From positions 1-64,000 of the forward strand of contig SADC01001301.1 of assembly GCA_004194705.1 (NCBI GenBank): 64,000 nt of DNA. The letters run 5' to 3'. Position numbers and translations under genes: made by a program. Positions 46,828 through 56,599 of the stretch are shown piece after piece. Origin of the DNA: Ditylenchus dipsaci (Eukaryota > Nematoda > Chromadorea > Rhabditida > Anguinidae). Positions within the stretch are counted from its first letter, which is position 1, and every line of letters begins with the position of its first letter. The notes beneath the pieces are model-generated. The model saw nothing but the letters and a program-made list of their open reading frames with translations. It made no database searches and had not been told where the DNA came from.

Positions 46828-47247
46828 AGTGTTTCCAAAAAACAGAACACAGAATTAACCACAGAATTTTAAAAGTCCTCGTAATTGTGTTCTTTGTATG
46901 GTATTTTTGCTAATTTTTTGTGCGTTTTGTTCAGCGTTAAAAGTTGCGGTAGGGAACCATACGCGTTTCGCAAATTTTCCACAAAAACAGCAAAAAAATT
47001 TGACTTTTGTCCCGAAAAAGTCAAAAACAGAAAACAGAATTCTGTTTTTGACTTTTTCAAGACAAAAGTCAAATTTTCTTGCTGTTTTAGTGGAAAATTT
47101 GCGAAACGCGTATGGTCCCCTACCGCAACTTTTAACGCTGAACAAAACGCACAAAAAATTAGCAAAATACCATACAAAGAACACAATTACGAGCACTTTT
47201 AAAAATTCTGTGGTTAATTCTGTGTTCTGTTTTTTGGAAACACTGAA
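46828..47247. repeat. Perfect-looking palindrome (~420 bp)
   Basis: TTTCCAAAAAACAGAACACA at the left is mirrored at the right (TGTGTTCTGTTTTTTGGAAA), with the whole interval complementary around ~47038. Long open frames cross it on both strands purely as a result of symmetry. Confidence 0.88.
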
Positions 47248-48089
47248 AAAAGGTACCAAAATAATTGTAATTACCTATATAAATAAAACTAACGTTTTGG
47301 GTAAGCAAAATGTTTGGTATGTTCCGGGCACTTTTTTTAAAAAATTTTTGCACCTTTGTCTGGCAACTTTTTATGGGGAGCTCGGAAAAATTTTTTTTAG
47401 CCCGACTTTTATTTCTCAATTTTTCGGGGCAAAATTTTTTTTTGTTTTTGGAATTTTTGAGGGTGTTGCTGAAATTTTAAGGAGCTGGGCTGAGCAAAAG
47501 GGCACGTCTCCCAAATGTCAGCTATCGAATGAAAAAAAGTTTGGGTGAAAATGATAACTATCAATGACCAACTATTAGGTTTCAGAAAAAACTGAAAAGA
47601 TAAGGAGTGAAACATAGATTAGATAAGATAAGAACGGTGTTCTTCAGTGGAATTTTCGGAATAGGTATATATAGTACAGGGTGGAAATGTTTGAAGTGGT
47701 AGAACGGTGTTGACCAGACATATTGCCCGAACTGATACTATAATGCAGACAAGTATCAAATGTGAGTGGTATTTTGAAGGAGAGGTTTTGCGGTTGAATC
47801 ACTTCATAACAAATTTTTTTTGGAATTTTCGACAAATTTCAAGTTATTCACTCTTTTAAATTCAAATTGGCGCGAAAATTTAAAGAATTTTTTTTTTTGA
47901 AGAGAACGGTCGATATACATCATGCTTTAACACAATGTTAAGACAAAAATGTTTTGCTCTGAGCACAATGCATATGAAGTTTTGATGAATTATTTATCGT
48001 ACTCTCGAAATCATTTGTGGTTATGATTTATATGAGTCTTAAAACTCGACGTCTCAAAGAGTTTCTCTGAATTATATTCATTCCTGAAA

Positions 48090-48275
48090 GTGGGCATGAC
48101 ACTACGGGCTGGGTTAGATGTCCTGCAAATAAGCATGAGATCCCGGGTTGGGTTGGATGTCTTGCAAATGGACATTAGATCTTGGGCTGGGTTGGATGTC
48201 TTGAAAATGGGCATGACATCCTGGACTGGGTTGGATGTCTTGAAAATGGGCATGAGATCCCGGGCTGGGTTAAAT
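48090..48275. repeat. 45-bp minisatellite, four copies
   Basis: Units GGGCATGA(G/C)ATCC(C/T)GG... each ~45 bp, open in frame on both strands (GLDVLKMGMRS on +, MPIFKTSNPAQD on -). No start context or neighbours supporting expression. Confidence 0.85.
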
Positions 48276-48599
48276 TTTTTTAATTCTTACTCGAAAATTC
48301 ATGTTTGATGTACCCACGTTAGCTAAGAAACTGATTTTATTAAATCTGTTAAAAACGTTATTTGAATAGTACGCGGTTAATTGTTCAATAAAAAAATTTA
48401 AATTATTATGAAAATTCTGGCCGCTTTCAGCGGCCATCTAGCACCAGTACGACGCGCGTAGCGCGTTTAAAATACAGCAAAGCATTAGATTAACAATTAG
48501 CTAATATTCTTTTTTCAATTATATTCTAAAAATATTTGTCCCTGGGCCCCCTAGTTGTTTTCTATTTAAAAAACACAATAAACCTTGGTTTTCGACTGT

Positions 48600-48943
48600 A
48601 AAGTACATTTCGCGGCAAAATTTTGACTAAAAGTGTAAAACTTGACAAAATTAAAGAAAAAATATGCCGATCTGACCCGATCTGACCCGATTTGACCCGA
48701 TCTGACCCGATCTGACCCGATCTGACCCGATCTGAACCGATCTGAACTGATTTGATCTAAATCGATCTGATCTTTTCCCAACTCTGTGTAAAATACGTTT
48801 CGCCGCTAAATTTTGACTTAAAGTGTCAAATTTGACAAAATTAAAGAAAAAAAATATTATGCCGATCTGATCTGATCTGATCTTGATCTTGATCTGATCT
48901 TCGGCGATCTGATCTGAACTGATCTGATCTTTGCCCACCTCTG
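48600..48943. repeat. GATCTGACCC microsatellite, two tandem composite units
   Basis: Two ~150-bp units, each with a TTTTGACTNAAAGTGT lead, a GATCTGA(C/T)C microsatellite, and a hAT-like end (TCCCAACTCTG and GCCCACCTCTG). CAGAGGTGGG-type termini are typical of hAT elements; the other terminus is not identifiable. Confidence 0.65.
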
Positions 48944-49032
48944 CAATTGACCCCCTGGGCCGATTGACCCCCTGGATTGATGGACCCCCTGGACAATTGA
49001 CCCCCTGGGCCGATGCACCCGCTCTAATAAGC
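48944..49032 (+). repeat. Inverted minisatellite arm E (partner 51530-51585)
   Basis: Repeats of CAATTGACCCCCTGGGCCGA; the opposing arm reads GGGTCAATTGTCCAGGGGGT. The arms enclose the RPL36 pseudogene. Confidence 0.8.
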
Positions 49033-49219
49033 GCACCCCGTCAACTTTGAGGGTCTGAATCTCGGTGCAGAGTCAATATTGTATATGTAAGATTTAGGTG
49101 TTTTTGGCTTTGATTCTATTTTTTTGTTTATTTTAGTGCGATTTTGCTGTGAGTTATACACTCTCTTTATCTCTAGTTTTTGAATAGGCGTAATGAAACT
49201 TTTTTCCAGAAGTGAAAAG

Positions 49220-49698
49220 ATGATAGAATCTTCTGCCGAGCAAGCCCTCGCTGTTGGACTTGACAAGAGGCACAAGTTGACCAAGAATTTTCGCAAGGTG
49301 CGTCAGTTTCGTCACAAGGGCCGTCTATGAAAAAAGTCGCGTGTGGTCCGTGAATTAGTGCAAGAAGTGACTGGCTTAACTCCCTACGAGCGTCGTGTCA
49401 TGTAGTTTCTCCAAATCAGGTTGGTTTCTTCTCTGAGTGCACTCAAGCTTTCAGTCAAGTTACCAGACCTTTTACATTGGCGCAGTGCATTGATGGTACC
49501 TATTTAAAAACTTTATATAGAATTGACTGCATAGAACCTTATCTTCTTACTTCTAAACCATATAACGCCTCAATTTTCAGCAAGGACAAGAAGGCTCTGA
49601 AGTTCCTGAAGAGACGTGTTGGTCAGCACACCCATGCCAAGCAAAAGCGTGATGAAATTTAACCCATCCGAGCCAACATGCGCAAGCATCACAAATGA
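49220..49698 (+). pseudogene. RPL36: RPL36 (eL36) pseudogene, intron retained
   Basis: Nearly full-length match to 60S ribosomal protein L36: LAVGLDKRHKLTKNFRKVRQ, TGLTPYERR, then SKDKKALKFLKRRVGQHTH. ATG at 49220; exon 1 ends 49419, exon 2 starts 49581, and the 161-nt GT-AG intron splits the Ser codon exactly. Three in-frame stops (TGA 49328, TAG 49403, TAA 49660) are substitutions, not indels, so this copy is dead under the standard code. An AATAAA at 49754 remains. Bracketed by inverted minisatellite arms (48944, 51530). A retained intron means DNA-level duplication. Confidence 0.93.
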
Positions 49699-49782
49699 AG
49701 GAATCATCTTATTGTTGTTGAAAACCTATCATCTTTCGTTGTTTTGAATTAAGAATAAAGTGTTGACTGTTTTGTCAATATA

Positions 49783-50193
49783 CGGGGTGGGCCAATTTTT
49801 GGAACACTTTAAACGATCATAACTTTTTTTATGATGGAATTTCGAAATTCTGTAAACGCCATTCGACTCAGAATCAAAAAACAATTTTTTTGGTGCATGG
49901 AGCTGGAAAAAATTTTTGGTCAAAATTTTCGAATCTGCCTTGGTCCCCCTATGTTCTAAAAACGTCGATTTTTTGCCACGAAGAAAACAAGCAGTGGCAA
50001 AAAATCGACGTTTTTAGAACATAGGGGGACCAAGGCAAATTCGAAAATTTTGACCAAAAATTTTTTCCAGCTCCATGCACCAAAAAAATTGTTTTTTGAT
50101 TCTGAGTCGAATGGCGTTTACAGAATTTCGAAATTCCATCATAGAAAAAAGTTATGATCGTTTAAAGTGCTTCAAAAAAATCGGCCCACCCTG
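49783..50193. mobile_element. Mariner-like palindrome (411 bp)
   Basis: Ends CGGGGTGGGCCAATTTTTGG and AAAATCGGCCCACCCTG with TA on both sides; folds around ~49990 almost perfectly. A solo relative of its left end is at 44586. Confidence 0.88.
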
Positions 50194-50449
50194 TATTTAT
50201 TATGGTGGGACAGAATAAGATGACCAGGTGCTGACACCGACAAGTTTCGTCGCGGCCAAAATGCTGGCCTTTAATTTTCGCTGTAACGCGCTGGTACACA
50301 TCTTTAAGACAAGTTTAGTCTACTTTTTGAGCAATGAAAACTTGAAAAAATACGGTCAAATACGGTCCCAGGAAATGTGAAAAAGTGCCGAGTTTTCTTG
50401 GCATTCTTGCAGAGGCCTAAATTTGTTAACCTTTTTTTCGATTTAATAC

Positions 50450-50655
50450 CATCAGGAAGCCATGCGATTCTAATTTTTCAAGAGGTATTAGTTGTTGCAT
50501 CATCCTCGCGAAATATAGCGCAAAAAGGAAACAGTATGAAGGAAGTCAGAAAAATAATTTGGTTCATACTTTTACCTCGTTGTGCTGAATTTTGCGAGGA
50601 GGATGCAACAACTGATACCTCGTTAGAAACTGGAATCGCATACCCTTATCTTTTT
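50450..50655. repeat. Small palindrome
   Basis: GAGGTATTAGTTGTTGCATC pairs with GATGCAACAACTGATACCTC; arms ~75 bp around a ~45-bp loop. Confidence 0.75.
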
Positions 50656-50844
50656 ATCCCAAAATAAGAAAAGAAGCTGCTAAATATCGGAAAATAGTAC
50701 GGTCACTAGCCGAAATGTGGTCACCAGCCAGAACACCATCCCTTGGAAAAATCCTTGAGAACCTCCATTTCAGTACTGAGAAAGAATCCGGAGATTTTCA
50801 AGAAAAAATACTGCAACCATCAGGGTTTGAACCTGTAACCTCAG

Positions 50845-50985
50845 ATCGGGCGCCATTTGTCCCAGGGCATGAAATGGGCGGGCGTGAAATGTCCTAGGGC
50901 GCCAAATGGGCGGGCGTGAAATGGGGCGGGCGCGAAATGTCCTAGGGCGCGGAATGGCTCGGGCGCGAAATGTCCTATACCCACC
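50845..50985. repeat. GGGCGCGAAATGTCCTA minisatellite
   Basis: Six or seven units of GGGCG(C/T)(G/C)AAATG(GGC/TCCTA), GC-rich compared with its surroundings, preceded by a reverse tRNA B-box-like motif (50820). Confidence 0.8.
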
Positions 50986-51054
50986 AGAAAAAGTCTCTTA
51001 TCATAATTTTACTTCCATAGTAGTAGCGGCCCTTTTTTGAGAGACTGTTTAAAC

Positions 51055-51243
51055 TAGAGTTGTAGAAATTCCCGGAAATATAGAAAACCGGGAATATTCC
51101 CGGGAATATTCCCGGGAACATTGGGAATATTCCCGGGAATATTCCCAATATAGGGGAAAATACCGGGAAACCGGGAATATTCCCAATGTTCCCGGGAATA
51201 TTCCCGGAAATATTCTCGGGAATATTCCCATTGTACAACCCTA
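51055..51243. mobile_element. hAT-like microsatellite element, GGGAATATTCCC core
   Basis: Ends TAGAGTTGTA and (reverse complement) TAGGGTTGTA; perfect 8-bp duplication GTTTAAAC on both sides. Between the ends there is almost nothing but GGGAATATTCCC units. Confidence 0.9.
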
Positions 51244-51529
51244 GTTTAAACAATGCAACTGACAGGGCTGTTGAATCCACATCAAGGTTATGCCTTCCTA
51301 CTTTTTTAACGATACGCCCTGTTGCAACATCTGTGTGCAAAACGCTTCTTGCAACCACTTAGCATTTAAGCTTTTTTTCACGATCTCTATATTAGCCTTC
51401 ATCAGATTGATTTTATATTTTTAGTAAATATCGATGTTCAAAGAAAAAACACAGAAAAAATGAATAAATACAAAATCGGACTTTAAAAAATGAACAGATT
51501 AAAGATGAACAAAGTCAAAAAACCACGGC

Positions 51530-51585
51530 CCAGCGGGTCAATTGTCCAGGGGGTCAATCGGCCCAGAGGGTCAATTGTCGCGGAC
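51530..51585 (-). repeat. Inverted minisatellite arm E' (partner 48944-49032)
   Basis: GGGTCAATTGTCCAGGGGGT followed by ATCGGCCCAG, complementary to arm E. Confidence 0.8.
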
Positions 51586-51744
51586 CCACAAATATCTATC
51601 CGCAGGTCTCGCCATGCCATCAAAACATCCCGAGCGACAGATGAACACGAGTTCAGCAACTAATCTATTTATGTATTTTACGAACAGAATCTATTACAAC
51701 AGGGAATCTGGAGGATGATTGATCTTTTAAGCTATTGATGCATC

Positions 51745-52289
51745 CTAATCTTCGCGGTAGAGATTTTCCTGAAAATCAAGTAGCATAGACAACAGAAAGA
51801 AGGATTTGAATATAAACTCACCAGAGACAGAAGAGAGACACCCTCTTCATATGACACGCCGATGGCCTTCATCAAGTCTTTCATCTGATCTCTTTCCAAC
51901 CACTTCTTCTTCCTGGCCTTCTCTTGGGCAGCCTTGTATTTCTCCTGAAACTCATATTCGCGGATGTCGGCATGGTAGGCACGGATTTGACTGAAAGGGA
52001 TCAAAGCGTCACGATAAAAGCAATAATTAGACGAAAAAGTCACCGCAGATGGTAGGCTCCATACAATACACCAAGACCAAGAGCAGTCCAACGAGCAAAG
52101 CGGATCAGCGGCGAGACTGGAATAAAAAGAGCATTTCATAAGTGAAAAAATAATAATTTTATATTCGGCTGCTACCATTGATTGGCTCCTAAAAACAGTT
52201 GTATTTATTGCTTGCCTGTTCACAAAAAAAATTTAAAAAATTACCGGCAAAACTACTGTCGTTGGATGATTAGCACGGCTTGATGACAT
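51745..52289 (-). CDS. ATP5ME: Mitochondrial ATP synthase subunit e
   Basis: Small membrane subunit of F1Fo-ATP synthase, needed for dimer formation in the inner mitochondrial membrane. Five exons on the minus strand: 52289-52245, 52188-52176 (only 13 nt), 52116-52044, 51990-51822, 51768-51745. All four introns are GT-AG, 53-59 nt, and phases join without a break to give 107 residues ending ENLYRED. The family signature VSPLIRFARWTALGLGVLYG (transmembrane helix, with a GxxxG-like motif) is present, followed by a long charged coiled-coil-like tail (EKYKAAQEKARKKKW). Longer than typical vertebrate e (about 70 residues). ATG 52289 is chosen because it opens the exon in phase. No frameshift or stop, so likely functional. 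Confidence 0.93.
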
Positions 52290-52515
52290 CTCAGCTGAAA
52301 ATGAGAATTTGAAGTTTTGATTATATAAGAGGAAGATTAAAACGAAACACAAGCGAAAACGGGAAACGGTAAATTCGCCCACAGTAAATTAACCCACGGT
52401 AAATTCGCCCACAAAAGTTGTCCCGATAAGAACTGTTTTGTTACTGCTTGGTCCACACTGTGGACTCCACACTTTTGAATTTTGCGGGAATCTAAATTTT
52501 TTAGTAGGAATCAAC
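52290..52515. promoter_or_regulatory. Upstream region of ATP synthase e gene
   Basis: Promoter region by position; no clear TATA box. It contains three CCCACGGTAAATT-type repeats (52378-52430). Confidence 0.3.
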
Positions 52516-52518
52516 TAA

Positions 52519-52838
52519 ACCAAGTGGTCGTCCACTTGGAGCAAAAAATTTTACTTTTTCGAGTTCCAAAACCTGTTTTCTTGACTAACTCGGGCATGCT
52601 AAAGATGGTTTAACAGCGGCAAAATGCCATTTTCAATAGTATTTTTGGAGTTTCGGGCAATAATTGATTTCACCAAAATCAATTATTTCCTAATATTCGA
52701 AAAATACTCGAGAAAACGACATTTTACTATTATCAAACCGTCTTCAGCATGCCCGAGTTAGTCAAGAAAACAGGTTTTAGAATGTGAAAAACGTAAAAGA
52801 AAAATTCGCACCAAGTGGTCGACCGCTTGGTTTCAATG
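52519..52838. repeat. CCAAGTGGTCGTCCACTTGG palindrome family, member
   Basis: Palindrome with GGCATGCTAAAGATGGTTTA and mirror. Other members: inside both GGCT copies (25300-25615, 45280-45595) and at 56187-56510. Confidence 0.8.
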
Positions 52839-53024
52839 GTCTAAAATACAACTTTGGTACTGCCAACTGAGTACTACCACCAATATACCACTGCCTAAAA
52901 ACTGTATTCCACCACCACCCAAGTACCACCACCCAAGAGGCGAATCCGCCGAAAACATTGAACAATTTGGCGAATTCACCGGCGAAAACCAAAATTGGCC
53001 ACTTTAGAAAAAACTGAAAGTAAT

Positions 53025-53508
53025 GGCTCATTTATAAACGTTGTCGTTGTCGTCGTCGTCGTCGTTGTCGTCGTCGTCGTCGTTGTCGTTGGAAAAAATG
53101 TTTTATAAAGGCATTTTTACGCCAACGACAACGCCAACGACGACGACAACGACAACGACGACATATTTATAAAAAATCCAACGACAACGACAACGCCAAC
53201 AACAACGGAAAATTTTTCTTCCAAATCAGACAAATTTCGCATTTTAAGTCAGAATTTTAAGGATTAACTATATTCTCCACACGTTTTCACTCGAATGCTC
53301 GACTAAAAATGCGAAATTTGTCCAATTTTGAATAAAAAATGTCGTTGTCCTTGGCGTCGTCGTTGTCGTTGGCGTTGTCGTTGGATTTTTATAAATAGGT
53401 CGTCGTTGTCGTTGTCGTCGTCGTTGGCGAAAAAAAGGGTTTTATAAAAAAAAAGATTCCAACGACAACGACGACGACAACGACGACGACAACGTTTATA
53501 AATGAGCC
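53025..53508. mobile_element. GGCT element (484 bp), GTCGTTGTCGTC arms
   Basis: Ends GGCTCATTTATAAACG and its exact reverse complement. Arms are GTCGTTGTCGTC microsatellite in opposite orientations with an internal second layer of the same. No good target duplication (TAAT / ATAA). Confidence 0.8.
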
Positions 53509-53924
53509 ATAAGAATTGAGCTGCCGACTTACGACGCTACTGTCATATACCCCCCCCCCCCCCAAAAAAAAGCTACTGTAATAACCCCCCCCCCCAAAAA
53601 AAAGCTACTGTAATATACCCCCCCCCCCCAAAATCGGACCTACTGTCATATACCCCCCCCCCCCAAAAACCGACTTTTTTGGGAGTGTCTAAAAACCATT
53701 TTTATGCAATAATTTTGCCATAAAGGGACCAGAAAAGCAGTTTTAAAAGGGATTATGGGCTGTATTGGGAGGGGAAGGGAATAATACAGGGGCCACTTTT
53801 TTAGCTGCTTTACCATGTTTTTCAACTCGGGCCGTGGCAAAAATAGACTCTATATGCATTTTTTGATCAAGAGTACTTCTCGGAATCATGTCTAAGGTAA
53901 GTGCGTGCGCGCATCTCTAACTCT

Positions 53925-54049
53925 CAAGCCCTCTGCGCCCCCTTCGGGGCGCAGGGGGCTTGGGGGCTTGGAGTTGAGATGCGCACACCCACATACCTTA
54001 GACACAAATCACTCGAAAGCGACTCTGGATGCATGAAAAAACATGCATA
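53925..54049. repeat. Dispersed repeat (relative of 11330-11710), left part
   Basis: GAGATGCGCACACCCACATA and TCGAAAGCGACTCTGGATGC match 11600-11665. Continues at 54474 after the mariner insertion. Confidence 0.75.
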
Positions 54050-54473
54050 CAGTCGAGTCCGCTAACCCGGCACCCCAAAAAGTTCGTTCCCGCCTTGGTC
54101 CGACACTTTTTTTAACCCAATTTTCGAAGTATTTTTCAATTGTGTTTTTACAGTCTGATAGCAAATATCGTGAGGATTCCGATTTTGCCGATCGTTTTTC
54201 AAAAACCTAATATTTTTGGCTCTAAAAGACCAAAACCCCGCTAACCCGGCACCATATTTTTAAAAAGGGTGCCGGGTTAGCGGGGTTTTGGTCTTTTAGA
54301 GCCAAAAATATTAGGTTTTTGAAAAACGATCGGCAAAATCGGAATCCTCACGATATTTGCTATCAGACTGTAAAACACAATTGAAAAAATACTTCGAAAA
54401 TTGGGTTAAAAAAAGTGTCGGACCCAAGGCGGGAACGAACTTTTTGGGGTGCCGGGTTAGCGGGACTCGACTG
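54050..54473. mobile_element. Mariner-like palindrome (424 bp) with a visible empty site
   Basis: Ends CAGTCGAGTCCGCTAACC and mirror, TA on both sides, palindromic around ~54260. The paralogous repeat at 11640-11700 lacks it, reading straight through GCATACCAGAG, which confirms the TA target duplication. Confidence 0.93.
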
Positions 54474-54574
54474 TACCAGAGTTATTTATGCGGTAGGCCC
54501 CAGTATTCAAAACTATGTTCAACATCTTTATTTTTTCGCCGAAGAGCATTTCCCCTCGTTGTACAAGGCCGGGC

Positions 54575-54921
54575 CAGGGGCCGTATGCATTGGCAGCTAG
54601 GATTGAGGATAGGATTAATCCTATCCTCAATCCGTGTTCCAATGCATACGGATCGGATTGGAGATAGGATTAATCCTATCCTTAATCCTATCCGTCCTAA
54701 TGCATACGGATCGGCTTGGATTCTAGATCGGATAATTTCACGTTTCTGAAAATGCACTGAAATTATCCGATCTAGAATCCAATCCGTCCTAATGCATAAG
54801 GATAGGCTTGAGGATAGGATTAGTCCTATCCTCAATCCTATCCGTCCTAATGCATATGGATCGGCTTGAGGATAGGATTAATCCTATCCTCAATCCTAGC
54901 TGCCAATGCATACGGCCCCAG
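54575..54921. mobile_element. hAT-like palindromic element, GGATAGGATTAATCC core
   Basis: Ends CAGGGGCCGTATGCATTGG and (reverse complement) CTGGGGCCGTATGCATTGG; body of AGGATTAATCCTATCC-type units forming nested hairpins. Flanks AGGCCGGGC / AGGCCCAGC match 7 of 9. Confidence 0.75.
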
Positions 54922-55426
54922 AGGCCCAGCATCCAAAAATTCAGCCTAGCACTCAAAAAGTGCTAGGCCTATGAGTAAACCCGCGAGGTCCACCCCGCTG
55001 ATCGGCTTGGTCCATGAAAAGTACTTATAGTTATGCCTGCACCACAAGTTCCTGGGTTTGAAAGTACCCTTAGACGCTTAGAGAATTAGTACTCTAAGGA
55101 TCCCAACTATCTCGAGAAGTGGCCCCTGTATTATTCCCTTCCCCTCCCAATACAGCCCGCAATCCCATTTAAATTGCTTTTCTGGTCTTTTTATGGCGAA
55201 ATTATTGTGTAAAATGGTTTTTGACCATCCCTAAAAAAGTCGGTTTTTTGGGGGGGGGGGTATATGACAGTAGGTCGATTTTTGGGGGGGGGAGGGGGTA
55301 TATTACAGTAGCGTCCGACTTACGATACCCTATTACGACATGCGACTTCCTACCACTATCATAGCAGAGTTATACAAAAAAGACAGAAGTCAAAAGTTTA
55401 GATAAAGATATCACCAAACATTTAAC

Positions 55427-55549
55427 TAGGGTTGTCGAGGCCTCGACTGGAGGACTCGCATGGACTCGAACATTTTCGAGCCCTCGAATTGAAACTCAAA
55501 AATTTTCGAGTCGAAAACTCGAAATCGAGGCGTCGACTCAACAACCCTG
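55427..55549. mobile_element. hAT-like microsatellite element, TCGAG core
   Basis: Ends TAGGGTTGTCGAGG and ACAACCCTG, flanks CATTTAAC / CGTTTAAC (7 of 8). Body of CTCGA-rich self-complementary units. Confidence 0.85.
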
Positions 55550-55689
55550 CGTTTAACTGTAGTAGTTCAAGTTCTCTCGCCCATAGACTCTATTTATCTG
55601 GCAAAATGGACTCTTTAGCATGTATTTCGAAGGCTTTCGTTTTAGAACATACATCCTTTAATTGTCATTTCAAACACTTATTAAAAAAC

Positions 55690-55802
55690 TAGGGTCTGCA
55701 GGCGCCTATCAACGCCTATGTAGTTCGTGAACATTAGTGTTTCGTGTACTATCCCTGTGGTTCGGTAATATTAGTGGTCCATGTAGATTAGTTCTTTGGG
55801 TA
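55690..55802 (+). repeat. GTGGTTCGGGAACATT repeats, left side
   Basis: Degenerate units also found at 59885-59995, on the far side of the FLYWCH element and hAT element, in the same orientation. Confidence 0.6.
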
Positions 55803-56147
55803 GATTAATCGGCACACCTAGAACTGGACAAAAAGGGCTATACCCGAAATTTAAGCGGCGATTTGCTAAATGGTCGTTTTGCTAAGAATTTTTTCGCTAA
55901 GTAGTTGTTTTGATAGAGATCTTGTTTGTTAAGCTACATCTTCTTCAGTTTGGCTTAATTTCGGGGTACAGACCTTAAAACCAAACGGTTCAATCCAAAA
56001 TCATGTTCTGAAAACGGTTTTAATTGAATCGGGGTCTCCTACTCTGGACTGATTGCACCCAGAGGGATTCGAACCAGTAACCTTGGTGATTAGTATATGG
56101 ACCTCTTCGCCAAGTAAACACTCAAAATTACGATAAAAAAGGTATGC

Positions 56148-56548
56148 ACCCAGGTGGATTCGAACCAGCATCCTCGGCGGTGGCTATCCAAGTGGTCGTC
56201 CACTTGGATCAAAAATTTTTTTTTTACGTTTTCGGTTTCCAAAACAATTTTTCTGCACTAATTCGAGCATGCTGAAGATGGTTTGACAGTGGTAAAATCA
56301 CGTTTCATCGATAAATTTAGAGTTATTGCTAACGATTGATTTATCAAAATCAAGAATTCACGATAACTCAAAAATTTCTTGATAAAACGTGATTTTACCA
56401 CTGTCAAACCATTTTCGGGGTGCTCGAATTAGTGCAGAAAAATTGATTTGGAAACCGAAAACGTAAAAAAAATTTTTGATCCAAGTGGACGACCACTTGG
56501 ATAGCCACCGCCGAGGATGCTGGTTCGAATCCACCTGGGTGCACACTT
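56148..56548. repeat. Palindrome with tRNA-like ends
   Basis: Outer ends read CACCCAGGTGGATTCGAACC and the mirror GGTTCGAATCCACCTGGGTG (B-box core). Inside is the CCAAGTGGTCGTCCACTTGG palindrome. Another B-box-like copy lies just outside at 56050. Confidence 0.85.
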
Positions 56549-56599
56549 TATTTTTTACCGTAATTTCAGATATAAAAAGACTAACGTTTGACCTTTCAG

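Larger units (their letters stand above)
53534..55314. mobile_element. Tandem-armed element, CTACTGTCATATAC + C-run arms
   Basis: Ends ACGCTACTGT and reverse complement, flanked by perfect CCGACTTACG (10 bp; 53524-53533, 55315-55324). Each arm is tandem CTACTGT(C/A)ATATACCCCC units. The next inner layer (about 53670-53810, 55115-55245) is also inverted (GTATTGGGAGGGGAAGGGAA). Interior hosts a mariner MITE and a further palindromic element. Confidence 0.88.

Noticed and set aside
46898..47548. 216-codon open frame on the + strand
   Set aside because: Its first half lies in a perfect palindrome (46828-47247), so frames are mirrored on both strands; no family similarity and no splice or start context.
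48600..48943. CRISPR-like array from regular GATCTGACCC repeats
   Set aside because: No spacers; a simple microsatellite in a eukaryotic genome.
49220..49698. RPL36 as a functional gene using stop-codon reassignment
   Set aside because: All three stop types occur in frame, while the transporter and ATP synthase e genes use standard stops and contain none internally.
54357..54835. 130- and 117-codon frames on opposite strands
   Set aside because: Produced by the AGGATTAATCC palindromic repeat and mariner palindrome.
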